Source: Candidatus Nomurabacteria bacterium
GTDB lineage: Bacteria; Patescibacteriota; Minisyncoccia; Phycocordibacterales; SBAW01
DNA: 35,200 nucleotides
Assembly (NCBI GenBank): GCA_943355135.1
Contig: CALREG010000002.1
Location: 1 to 35,200, forward strand
Direction: 5' to 3'
Shown: one piece after another, positions 1 to 6,870 of the stretch
Position numbering within the stretch: the first letter of the stretch is position 1
Layout: the number at the start of each line of letters is the position of its first letter
Translations under genes and position numbers: made by a program
Notes under the pieces: generated by a model
Databases searched by the model: none
Told to the model about the DNA's origin: nothing
Seen by the model: only the letters and a program-made list of their open reading frames with translations

Positions 1-447
1 CTCCCAGCTTTTGTGTAAACTTTCTTTAATCCCAGCCCCTTCAATAATCTCAAAGCGCGCCATAGACAACCTGATTGCGACAATGATTCCCGGAACAACA
101 AGTAGGATGATGCCGCCCAGCACCGCAAGACCCGTAAGTATCGAGCTGCCGATGTACGGCCACAGTAATTTTGTCGGTGGTATGATGTCGCGATAGTGTG
201 TTGGCTTGCCCTGCACCAAATGCAGCGTGATGAGCGTTGCGCCTATGCCAAGTACCGTAACAAGTGCGTATAACACTACCGCAGCGACAAAACCCAACGC
301 GGTGCCATCAAGCACTTTTTCTACTATCGATCGCGCTACCTCAAGCGCGAGCAGTGTGAGCACTACTTTAAACACCAACGCACTGTGCGTGCGCGTAATG
401 TGCCAACCAAACTTCAACACTTCTTTTATAGAAAATATGTGTGTCAT
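1..447 (-). CDS. Multi-pass membrane protein, partial (C-terminus off window)
   Basis: Reading the minus strand from the ATG at 447-445 gives an open frame of 149 codons that runs off the left edge without a stop. It begins MTHIFSIKEVLKFGWHITRT and then has about three hydrophobic segments, near residues 25-45, 58-78 and 105-128. The last is rich in Gly, Ile and Val and is followed by an amphipathic stretch beginning RLSMARFEIIE. The layout resembles the polytopic proteins annotated in CPR genomes as glycerophosphodiester-phosphodiesterase membrane-domain or DUF975-like, but I cannot assign a family firmly. The start is supported by a -10 box (TATAAT with an upstream TG) 7 nt before the ATG and by the lack of a Shine-Dalgarno site, which suggests a leaderless mRNA. 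The plus-strand open frames in this stretch are shadows of it. Confidence 0.72.
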   Translation of the reverse strand, partial: MTHIFSIKEVLKFGWHITRTHSALVFKVVLTLLALEVARSIVEKVLDGTALGFVAAVVLYALVTVLGIGATLITLHLVQGKPTHYRDIIPPTKLLWPYIGSSILTGLAVLGGIILLVVPGIIVAIRLSMARFEIIEGAGIKESLHKSWE

Positions 448-454
448 GGGTTGA

Positions 455-463
455 ATTATATCA
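455..463 (-). promoter_or_regulatory. Extended -10 promoter for the partial membrane gene
   Basis: On the minus strand the sequence TGA-TATAAT is followed by 7 nt and then the ATG. Transcription would start at or next to the start codon. It overlaps the 3' end of the neighbouring minus-strand gene. No good -35 hexamer is visible 16-18 nt upstream. Confidence 0.5.
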
Positions 464-986
464 TTTTTAGCTTTTGAATGGAGCCAAGTATTTGCCGTCT
501 TAGATCGGTACCTGAGCGCACCTTAACTCTCAGAGTTCCATAGTGGACTGACTCATTACCATACACTCTTTTATGAGCAGTTTTTATGAGGCTTGTTTTC
601 GTAAATTGATTTAGGGGTACCCTTGTAAGACGACTCCAGTAACGCTCCACTTCTACAACCCTAGAGAGATGCGATCCGTTTATACTTACGCGCAAAATAA
701 GCTTATCGGGAGAAACTTTATACACACGCCAAAGCCACTCTATAAAAAAGCGGATCATGACTGGATCACTGTTCGTAAAGCCTAACTCTTGACTCAGTCC
801 TTTGTATCCTTCTCCCCAATACAATGCCAAGCCAGCAATAAACAAATCCCTTCTAGAAAGTTTACCAACGGCCGTCATTCCTAGTTTTCCTAAACGCTTT
901 TCTTTTTGAACACGATCTGTATGTTTTTGCCGCGACGCCGCTCGTAAGGCTGCCAATGTGTTTGGATGAGTAACAGGTAGTTGCAT
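456..986 (-). CDS. LAGLIDADG-like homing-endonuclease family protein
   Basis: The protein has 176 residues from the ATG at 986. An in-frame start at 1097 would run through the tRNA gene and is rejected. A basic N-terminus (residues 15-45) leads into GLALYWGEGYK (52-62), which has the helix-plus-acidic-residue form of a LAGLIDADG motif. This is followed by GFTNSDPVMIRFFIEWL (69-85), a central beta-rich part, and YWSRLTRVPLNQFTK (116-130). This order (LYWGEG, then F-NSDP-MI-F, then W--LT-VP--QF-K) matches a family of uncharacterised proteins common in CPR genomes, which I take to be LAGLIDADG-derived. The gene lies 66 bp from an initiator tRNA that carries a group I intron, on the opposite strand, so it may be the mobility enzyme for that intron or a relic of it. 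The function is inferred. A 7-bp-armed palindrome overlaps its start codon. Confidence 0.65.
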   Translation of the reverse strand: MQLPVTHPNTLAALRAASRQKHTDRVQKEKRLGKLGMTAVGKLSRRDLFIAGLALYWGEGYKGLSQELGFTNSDPVMIRFFIEWLWRVYKVSPDKLILRVSINGSHLSRVVEVERYWSRLTRVPLNQFTKTSLIKTAHKRVYGNESVHYGTLRVKVRSGTDLRRQILGSIQKLKMI

Positions 987-1002
987 ACTATATTGATAGT
1001 AT
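985..1002. repeat. Perfect inverted repeat over the start codon of the LAGLIDADG-like gene
   Basis: The arms ATACTAT and ATAGTAT are perfectly complementary and are separated by ATTG. The left arm includes two bases of the minus-strand ATG. A -10-like TATACT lies in the right arm on the minus strand. The site could be an operator for autoregulation, or simply an AT-rich promoter with symmetry. Confidence 0.45.
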
Positions 1003-1017
1003 AAAAAACTCCTGTGC

Positions 1018-1046
1018 TTGCGCAAGAATAACCTTGTGGATATACT
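1018..1046 (+). promoter_or_regulatory. Promoter of the tRNA-fMet gene
   Basis: A -35 box TTGCGC (1018-1023), a 17-nt spacer and a -10 box TATACT (1041-1046) make a good sigma-70-type promoter. The mature tRNA 5' end (A at 1053) lies 6 nt past the -10 box, where transcription itself would start. Confidence 0.65.
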
Positions 1047-1052
1047 CTTGGG

Positions 1053-1345
1053 AGCGGGGTGGAGCAGTAGTAGCTCGTCAGGCTCAATTGGGCTCACTCA
1101 GCAGGAACGCTAAGTGGAATATCTGTCAAAGTCGGTGAAATCTCACTCGCTAGCGCGAACTGACAATACCGAGCCAAGCCTCTTAGAGAGGAAGGTGTAG
1201 AGACTAGACGGCAGATTCCCTATCTCTGCTCTGCAGAAAGGGAAAAGGTATAGTCCAGACCACAAATCCATTAATTAGTGGAACAGCGAAAGCTGTAGCG
1301 GTATGCATAACCTGAAGGTCGCAGGTGCAATTCCTGCCCCCGCAA
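1053..1345 (+). tRNA. tRNA-fMet(CAU), interrupted by a group I intron
   Basis: The exons are 1053-1084 and 1306-1345. Joined, they fold as acceptor AGCGGGG/CCCCGCA with an unpaired A1-A72, D stem GAGC/GCTC, anticodon stem TCAGG/CCTGA with loop CTCATAA, and T stem GCAGG/CCTGC. The mismatch at 1-72 and the anticodon CAT mark it as the initiator. CCA is not encoded. The 5' exon ends at U33 and the intron ends in G just before CATAA, as group I splicing requires. Two features are unusual. The D loop is AGTAGTA, with A where G18 is expected. The T loop is TGCAATT, with G at position 55 instead of U. The normal G18-U55 tertiary pair is therefore replaced. A perfect 13-bp terminator follows 8 nt downstream. 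Confidence 0.88.
1085..1305 (+). ncRNA. Group I intron in the tRNA-fMet anticodon loop (IC3-like)
   Basis: This 221-nt insertion breaks the anticodon loop after U33. Visible hallmarks are a Q-like element in ACCGAGCCAAGCC (near 1168-1180), GGTGAAATCTC, and the P7 strands GACTAGACGG and AAGGTATAGTCC (the latter near 1245-1256). A short P1 helix can pair GGCU at the end of the 5' exon with GGCU in the intron, ending in the required U-G wobble. The intron ends in G. The small size and position resemble the tRNA introns of subgroup IC3 known in cyanobacterial tRNA-Leu and tRNA-fMet. It holds no open reading frame. Confidence 0.88.
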
Positions 1346-1353
1346 CACGAAAT

Positions 1354-1384
1354 GAAAGAATCCCGCACAAGGCGGGATTCTTTC
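1354..1384. terminator. Bidirectional terminator between tRNA-fMet and the minus-strand pilin-like gene
   Basis: The arms GAAAGAATCCCGC and GCGGGATTCTTTC are perfectly complementary over 13 bp with a 5-nt loop. The stem flanks carry T/A runs on both strands. It serves the convergent tRNA (+) and the gene ending at 1399 (-). Confidence 0.8.
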
Positions 1385-1398
1385 GTGCAGGAATTGCA

Positions 1399-1908
1399 CT
1401 ACTCTTGTTTAAAGCCGGGGAAGTCGGCACAAGAATTTGCGTCCTCGGAAGCCTCCGAAAATGTACCCCTACCACCCATGCTATCCAAGCAATAGTAGTT
1501 GTTGGTCTTAAGCGGTGAGACAAACATGTATTTAGTTTGAGAAGCGTAGCAGCCAAAGCGTGACGAGTCGCCTGTTGAAGCCTCCGCGGCAAGGCCTAAC
1601 TCCTGCACTACTGTTTGATTTTGACAAATACCGGAGTAGTCCGAGCCCATATCTTCCACCACGATAGTTGCGGCTTTTACATGGTTGATAATCGCTTCAT
1701 TTTCCTGCACCAATCCCCGAGCACCATCGAGAGACACTAGAGTAAGGGCGCCAAAAAACACCACTCCTATAAGGACCGCGGTAACAACAATACCGATGAG
1801 TAGCTTTACCCACCATGGCCACTTGGCTTTAGGTTGCACCGTTGAGGCAGGAGGTTGATTATTAGAAAGTGGAGATTGCGGCGCACCTGGAACAATATTT
1901 GGAGGCAT
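1399..1908 (-). CDS. Membrane-anchored pilin-like protein of unknown function
   Basis: The protein has 169 residues from the ATG at 1908, and AAAGGTAA lies upstream as a possible ribosome-binding site. A longer in-frame start at 1950 is less likely. A Pro/Gln-rich cytoplasmic N-terminus is followed by KAKWPWWVKLLIGIVV and a single membrane segment near residues 33-58. After that comes an extracytoplasmic domain with four or five Cys residues. Its C-terminus (NNYYCLDSMGGRGTFSEA) resembles the tail of the major pilin at 10197-10670 (GWCVDSTGKVAT). This suggests a pilin-like head fold without a prepilin cleavage site. It is the last gene of the long minus-strand series, just before a terminator. 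No enzymatic motif is seen. Confidence 0.75.
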   Translation of the reverse strand: MPPNIVPGAPQSPLSNNQPPASTVQPKAKWPWWVKLLIGIVVTAVLIGVVFFGALTLVSLDGARGLVQENEAIINHVKAATIVVEDMGSDYSGICQNQTVVQELGLAAEASTGDSSRFGCYASQTKYMFVSPLKTNNYYCLDSMGGRGTFSEASEDANSCADFPGFKQE

Positions 1909-1966
1909 ATAAAAATGGTTACCTTTATAAATATGCTGAAAGTGTACCACACGATGAAAGCACGAT

Positions 1967-2554
1967 TTAAATAGCGCCTAATTCTTCAAACACGCGTTTG
2001 TAGTAGTCTATTGCCGTTCGTGTATCGCGTTCGGTCAGCGCGTAGGATTCGCCGCCGTGGGCGATTTCGTTGCGCACTTTGTGCGCCTTCCACGCCAAAT
2101 CGAGCGTCGTCATTTGTATCGGATTGGCCATCTTCAGCTGCTCCCCCACTCCCGCACCCGCATATCCTTGAGTCTTCAGTACATCTGAAAGCATGATGTC
2201 GGCCTCGAGTATCGCGCGGCGCCAGTCGCTCTGGTTGCCAGACGACGCAAGTTTGACGATATGCTCCCAGCGTTCATTTTTGCCGGTGGACTCCACCTCT
2301 GCATCATGATGTTCATGCACATGTGCCTCCATTGTATGAAAGCCCGCGTGTTCAGTCTGGAGAAGCCGTATCTGCGCGTACACCGCGAGTATAAGAAATA
2401 CGAGCGACGCAAACATGCCCAATATAAAAATATAGGTCACCAGCGTGCCTGCAAATGCGGGGATACTAAAAGACGCGCTGTGTACGCTGAGCGCTACGTC
2501 TTGAAGCTTCACGAGGAAGTACTCGAGATTGAGATAATCGACGCTATTGTGCAT
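1967..2554 (-). CDS. Membrane protein with HEPN-like C-terminal domain
   Basis: This 195-residue protein has one membrane segment near residues 35-62, a His/Glu-rich linker (HVHEHHDAEVE, 78-88) and a helical cytoplasmic domain. That domain contains WRRAILEADIML (111-122), GVGEQLKMANP (136-145) and AWKAHKVRNEIAHGG (154-168). R161-N-E-I-A-H166 fits the R-x4-H signature of HEPN domains, which are often RNases. The protein type recurs in Parcubacteria next to housekeeping genes (from memory, not searched). No partner antitoxin gene is seen, so a toxin role is not implied. Upstream of the ATG lie TACAAT 8 nt away and AAGAGG. It starts 6 bp after the gatA stop codon, so it may also be cotranscribed with gatA. 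Confidence 0.75.
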   Translation of the reverse strand: MHNSVDYLNLEYFLVKLQDVALSVHSASFSIPAFAGTLVTYIFILGMFASLVFLILAVYAQIRLLQTEHAGFHTMEAHVHEHHDAEVESTGKNERWEHIVKLASSGNQSDWRRAILEADIMLSDVLKTQGYAGAGVGEQLKMANPIQMTTLDLAWKAHKVRNEIAHGGESYALTERDTRTAIDYYKRVFEELGAI

Positions 2555-2560
2555 TACCTC

Positions 2561-3967
2561 TTATTGTAGCTCACGTCCGACACTAAAGAGTGTAGGCTCG
2601 TCCCCATGCGCAACAGTAAGTTGGATACCAACGGGCAGCTCCTTTCCATCGCGCGCCACGGTGCCCATCGGTACCGACAGTGCCGGATTGCCGGTCAGAT
2701 TGGCCGTAACCGTAAAGATATCGAGCAAGTACATAGCCAGCGGGTCGGATTTCTCTCCTAGGGTAAATGCAGGCGATGGTGTGGTCGGAGTAACTATTGC
2801 ATCTACCTCTTGGAGCGCGCGTGCACACTCTTCTGCAAGTACTTTGCGTGCAGCAATTGCCTTGCCATAGTAAGCGTCGTAATAGCCAGCGGAGAGCACG
2901 TAGGTCCCGAGCATAATCCGGCGGCGCACCTCTGGACCAAAACCCTCTTTGCGCGAGTGCGCGTAGTCATCAATGAGCGAGTCGCCTTTGAGTGACAGTC
3001 CGTAGCGCACTCCGTCAAAGCGCGCAAGGTTGCTTGAGGCCTCTGCGGGCATGATGATGTAGTAGAGCGCAAGTGCGAGAGGAGCAGAAGGCAATTCTAT
3101 ATCAACGAGCGCGTACCCGGCGGACTCCAACTTTTTGAGCGCTGCTTCAAAATGTTCCAACACATCTTGCTCTATACCCTCTTTGAGCAGGTGGCGTGGC
3201 ACACCTATCTTCTTTTTTGCAACGCGTGCAGGATAAGTGGCAGCATCTATAGAAGTACTGTCCAGCGAATCTTTGCCGCGGATTGTTTCAAATATAAGTT
3301 GCGCGTCTTCTACCGTTTTTGCCAAAGGGCCTATCTGGTCGAGCGAGGAACCCATGGCCATAAGCCCCGAGCGCGACACCGCGCCATACGTGGGCTTCAT
3401 CCCTACAATGCCGCAGAAAGCGGCCGGCTCCCGCACCGAGCCTCCGGTGTCGCTCCCCAACGCACCGAGCGCCAAGTGTCCTGCAACCGCCGCAGCAGAT
3501 CCGCCAGAAGAGCCGCCGGTCACGCGCGAAGGATCGTGCGGATTTTTTGCGGCGCCGAAGGCCGAGTTTTCATTGCTGCCACCCATCGCAAACTCATCCA
3601 TGTTGGCGCGGCCAATAAATACCGCTCCAGCAATTTTAAGTTTTTGTATGGCGGTTGCGTCATAGCTGGCGACATAATTCTCAAGCATCTTACTTGCCGC
3701 AGACACCTTGCGCCCTTCTATTAAAATATTGTCCTTGATTGCCAGAGGAATGCCGAGCAAGGGGTGGCTCTCTCCTGCGGCTCTTCGCTCATCGCATACG
3801 CGCGCTTGCTCGCGCGCATCAGCAAATACTTCCAAAAAAGTATTAAGTGAAGGATTTTTCTTTTCAATCTCTGAGAGGCACGCTTCCGTAAGTTGCACCG
3901 AGGTAATTTCGCCCGCGGCGAGCTTTTTAGATGCTTCTACTATAGTGAGCTCATTGAGGTTACTCAT
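2561..3967 (-). CDS. gatA: Glutamyl-tRNA(Gln)/aspartyl-tRNA(Asn) amidotransferase subunit A
   Basis: This 468-residue amidase-signature protein releases ammonia from glutamine for transamidation of misacylated Glu-tRNA(Gln) or Asp-tRNA(Asn). The Ser-cis-Ser-Lys triad is visible. K78 is in GIPLAIKDN, S153 in the GGSSGGS loop (151-157) and S177 in GSDTGGSVR. These match K79/S154/S178 of the characterised Staphylococcus enzyme. The length is slightly below the usual 480-490, with a short C-terminus ending in VGRELQ. The gene overlaps gatC by 8 bp, so the two are translationally coupled. gatB, the third subunit, is not in the window and must lie elsewhere. Confidence 0.95.
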   Translation of the reverse strand: MSNLNELTIVEASKKLAAGEITSVQLTEACLSEIEKKNPSLNTFLEVFADAREQARVCDERRAAGESHPLLGIPLAIKDNILIEGRKVSAASKMLENYVASYDATAIQKLKIAGAVFIGRANMDEFAMGGSNENSAFGAAKNPHDPSRVTGGSSGGSAAAVAGHLALGALGSDTGGSVREPAAFCGIVGMKPTYGAVSRSGLMAMGSSLDQIGPLAKTVEDAQLIFETIRGKDSLDSTSIDAATYPARVAKKKIGVPRHLLKEGIEQDVLEHFEAALKKLESAGYALVDIELPSAPLALALYYIIMPAEASSNLARFDGVRYGLSLKGDSLIDDYAHSRKEGFGPEVRRRIMLGTYVLSAGYYDAYYGKAIAARKVLAEECARALQEVDAIVTPTTPSPAFTLGEKSDPLAMYLLDIFTVTANLTGNPALSVPMGTVARDGKELPVGIQLTVAHGDEPTLFSVGRELQ

Positions 3968-4277
3968 CTTTTTGAATTATTTTGCGCACAACATTGTGGT
4001 CGCCCACGCGCGTAGGGAATGCGCTTCGAAGCACCTCTTCTTTGTCCGCCATCAAATCGCCTCCTGCTCGCGGCGTGTCTGCACGCATGATATTACGCAC
4101 CAAAGCTGGAGGTAATTCCTCCGCCGTAGTGGAGGTATTTCCTCCGGCAACGACAGACACCTGCCCCACATACGCCAAAATACTGGAAATATCCTTCTGT
4201 AAGGATTCAACCTCTGCCTCCTCTACCTTCAGCCGAGCCAACTCAGCCAGCTTTAAAACCTCTTCGCGCGAAATCAT
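3960..4277 (-). CDS. gatC: Glutamyl-tRNA(Gln)/aspartyl-tRNA(Asn) amidotransferase subunit C
   Basis: The 105-residue protein starts MISREEVLKLAELARLKVEE and continues with LQKDISSILAYVGQV, the standard GatC N-terminus. The C-terminal DTPRAGGDLMADKEEVLRSAFP corresponds to the usual R-D-x-P...LL-AP segment. GatC wraps around GatA and holds GatA and GatB together. It overlaps gatA by 8 bp. Its own -10 box (TACTAT) sits 7 nt before the ATG, just after the ligA stop, so it can probably be transcribed as a leaderless gatCA message as well as from upstream. Confidence 0.93.
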   Translation of the reverse strand: MISREEVLKLAELARLKVEEAEVESLQKDISSILAYVGQVSVVAGGNTSTTAEELPPALVRNIMRADTPRAGGDLMADKEEVLRSAFPTRVGDHNVVRKIIQKDE

Positions 4278-4292
4278 GGGGTTTATAGTACC

Positions 4293-6299
4293 CTACCCGA
4301 CTAGCTTTAGAAACTCCTCTTCAGAAAGCACCACGACACCGAGCTCGCGGGCTTTATCGAGCTTAGAGCCAGCTTCCTCCCCTGCCACCACATAATCGGT
4401 TTTTTTTGATACTGACGAAGAGACGCTACCGCCAAGTTGGCGGATTTTTTCTTTGGCTTCATCGCGGCCCAAGCTCGCCATGCTGCCGGTGAGTACAAAT
4501 GTTTTGCCCGACAAGGGCAGAATATCAAGGTTGAACCTTGATATTTTTTCGGAGTGGATGGTGAGGACTTTTTTGAGGCGCTTTATGAGTTCTTTGTTTT
4601 CTTTTTCGGCAAACCATTCTACTAGTGCCTTTGCTACAATGGGGCCAATACCATCTATAGCAGTCAGCGTCTCTTCATCTGCGACAGCCAGATCATCTAT
4701 CGTTTTAAAATTCCCTGCGAGCAGTATTGCTGTCTCTTCGCCCACATGTGGCAGTGACAGCCCTGCAAGCAATCGCGAGAAGGGCACGCTCTTTGCTACT
4801 TTTTGTATAGCGTCAACCAACTTTTTTGCCGACACTTCCGCAAAGCCCTCAAGCTCCAAAACGTCGCCCTCACGCAGGGTAAAGAAGTCATCAAAGTGTG
4901 CGACCAGCCCCTCTTCAAGCAAGGCATCCACCGTACTTATCCCAAGCCCCTCAATATTAAGCGCACCACGCGATGCAAAGTGCCGCAGTTTGCGCCGTAC
5001 TACTGCAAAAGAATTCTTAGCAACACAGCGCCACGCCGCTTGGCCAGGGATGCGCTCTATTGAACCGTCCTCTCCGCACTCTGCCACTCGCTTCGGCCAG
5101 CGGTACGGTTTGCTGCTCTTGGGGCGCAGCTCAGTCAGCACGCGGACAATATCGGGGATTACATCGCCCGCCTTTTGTAGAATGACCGTGTCCCCCACCC
5201 GCACATCAAGTCGCTTAATCTCGTCTTCGTTATGTAAGGTCGCGCGACTAACCGTAGAGCCCGCGACCAAGACCGGCCGCAGATGCGCCACTGGCGTGAG
5301 CGCGCCGGTACGGCCTACCTGCAAGGCAATGTCCTCGACTACTGTGGTAACCTGCTCAGCCGGAAATTTAAATGCAATGGCAAAACGCGGCGCTTTGCCC
5401 GTGTAACCCAAGCGCTCTTGCAAATCGTGTTCATTGACCTTAATGACCACACCGTCTATCCAGTAGCCCTCGGCTTTAGATTTTTTTTGCCATTTCTTCC
5501 AGTAGGCAACAATTTCTTCCACTGAGCCAGCAAGTTCAAAATGCGAATTTACTTTAAATCCTAAGCCGCGCAAATACTGCAGCTCCTCGTACTGCGTTTT
5601 AGGCGATGCTTCAGACGTCTGCGCAACGTCGTATATAAAAACATCTAGTTTGCGCGCCGCGGCAACTTTGGGGTCGAGCTGCCTGATAGAGCCTGCGGCA
5701 GCGTTGCGCGGGTTTGCAAAAAGCGGCTCGTCTGCTTTCTGACGTCCTTTATTTATTTCTTTGAGCATCCGCTCGCTGAGCCAAATCTCTCCTTCAACAA
5801 TCACATCCACGGGACGCTCGAGCATCAGTGGCACCGACTCTATCGTGCGCACATTGTGCGTGACATCCTCACCCACGATGCCGTCGCCACGTGTAGCGGC
5901 TGTCTTGAGCACCCCTCCTTCATAGGTCAACACTACTTTAAGTCCATCTATTTTTAACTCGAGCGTGTAGGTAGGTTGTATGCCATCCAACATTCTGCGA
6001 ACCCGTGCATCAAAGTCGTGTATATCCTGCTCGCTGAACGCATCGTTGAAGGACCACTGCGCAATCTGATGCGTGACTTTTTTAAAACCCGGCAAGGGTT
6101 TGCCCGCAACCCGCTGGGTCGGAGAGTCCGCTGTAACAAGCGATGGATGCTCCTTTTCTATCTCTACCAGCTCCTGCTTAAGCGCATCAAGAGCCTCGGG
6201 CGATATGTCTTCGCGATCGTATACATGATAGGCCGTACGGTACTTGTGCACCGCGCCTTTAAGTTTGATGTATCTATCACGGACTTCTTTTGGGGGCAT
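4293..6299 (-). CDS. ligA: NAD-dependent DNA ligase LigA
   Basis: The ligase has 668 residues from the ATG at 6299. An in-frame GTG at 6332 is possible. The ATG is preferred because the first 20 residues then match LigA domain Ia and a -10 box (TACACT) lies 6 nt upstream. The domains in order are: Ia (YRTAYHVYDREDISPEALD, 20-38), adenylation domain with catalytic K116 in LELKIDG, TRGDG (137-141), NPRNAAAGSIRQ (197-208), OB fold, zinc finger, HhH repeats and C-terminal BRCT (from about residue 595). The zinc finger is degraded: only C408 and C425 remain of the usual four Cys. It lies between the pseudopilin genes and gatC in a dense minus-strand run. Confidence 0.95.
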   Translation of the reverse strand: MPPKEVRDRYIKLKGAVHKYRTAYHVYDREDISPEALDALKQELVEIEKEHPSLVTADSPTQRVAGKPLPGFKKVTHQIAQWSFNDAFSEQDIHDFDARVRRMLDGIQPTYTLELKIDGLKVVLTYEGGVLKTAATRGDGIVGEDVTHNVRTIESVPLMLERPVDVIVEGEIWLSERMLKEINKGRQKADEPLFANPRNAAAGSIRQLDPKVAAARKLDVFIYDVAQTSEASPKTQYEELQYLRGLGFKVNSHFELAGSVEEIVAYWKKWQKKSKAEGYWIDGVVIKVNEHDLQERLGYTGKAPRFAIAFKFPAEQVTTVVEDIALQVGRTGALTPVAHLRPVLVAGSTVSRATLHNEDEIKRLDVRVGDTVILQKAGDVIPDIVRVLTELRPKSSKPYRWPKRVAECGEDGSIERIPGQAAWRCVAKNSFAVVRRKLRHFASRGALNIEGLGISTVDALLEEGLVAHFDDFFTLREGDVLELEGFAEVSAKKLVDAIQKVAKSVPFSRLLAGLSLPHVGEETAILLAGNFKTIDDLAVADEETLTAIDGIGPIVAKALVEWFAEKENKELIKRLKKVLTIHSEKISRFNLDILPLSGKTFVLTGSMASLGRDEAKEKIRQLGGSVSSSVSKKTDYVVAGEEAGSKLDKARELGVVVLSEEEFLKLVG

Positions 6300-6305
6300 G
6301 GAACT

Positions 6306-6311
6306 AGTGTA
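6306..6311 (-). promoter_or_regulatory. -10 box of ligA
   Basis: TACACT on the minus strand is followed by 6 nt and the ligA ATG at 6299. This is the same leaderless geometry as in recG and the smpB leader. It lies between the ligA start and the end of the PilX-like gene. Confidence 0.4.
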
Positions 6312-6348
6312 TCTTTTTGAGCGACCCGCCACTAGCCCCCAGCTAGCC

Positions 6349-6870
6349 CTAGTAGTTTACTTGGAGTTTGCGTTCAAGCCGTATCAGCCCGCCAGTGGCA
6401 CCGGTGTTGTATCCGCTGGCGGTAATAGTAGTAACCGTCGGCGTACCTCGTTTTGCCACCGTCACATCCGCATAATACAACTGCGGCAGAAAGGTAACTC
6501 TAAACGTGGTCGTGGCCGCGTTTGTATTGGAGGTGATACTGCGGTTTCCAGATGCCGTTATGTCAATTTCGTTGCAACGAAATTCTGAGTTGTCCGGTGG
6601 AGGAAACACCACCCCGATAGTATTTGACGAAGTAGCAAACGCACTTCCCGCCTGACACATGCCGCCAGCTGTGCATTTAAAATCCCAATACAATGCGCAC
6701 TCAGCTCCAGTGTCCGCCGCGTAGATAGCATATTGCGACTGCAAGGTGGTGCCAGCCAAGTCCAATTCCCGCACCGTAAGGTCGTAAATTGCGACCCCTA
6801 TAGCAAGCGCCAGGCCGCTAACCAGCATCGCAAAAAATATGGTAAATCCTCTGTTAGATGTTATTGCCAT
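6349..6870 (-). CDS. PilX-like minor pseudopilin
   Basis: The 173-residue protein begins MAITSNRGFTIFFAMLVSG. The prepilin cleavage motif is G8-F9-T-I, but the fifth mature residue is Phe instead of Glu. A hydrophobic helix follows, then LTVRELDLAG and SQYAIYAADTGAECALYW, the PilX-type segment (S-Q-AxYAADTGAEC). Minor pilins of this kind prime pilus assembly. The missing Glu5 is a known property of some PilX/GspK-type tip subunits. It overlaps the PilV-like gene by 10 bp and is the last of four consecutive pseudopilin genes. Confidence 0.85.
   Translation of the reverse strand: MAITSNRGFTIFFAMLVSGLALAIGVAIYDLTVRELDLAGTTLQSQYAIYAADTGAECALYWDFKCTAGGMCQAGSAFATSSNTIGVVFPPPDNSEFRCNEIDITASGNRSITSNTNAATTTFRVTFLPQLYYADVTVAKRGTPTVTTITASGYNTGATGGLIRLERKLQVNY

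Noticed and set aside
1303..1592. Open frames over the tRNA 3' exon and terminator
   Set aside because: They overlap a structural RNA and a perfect terminator hairpin and lack start signals.
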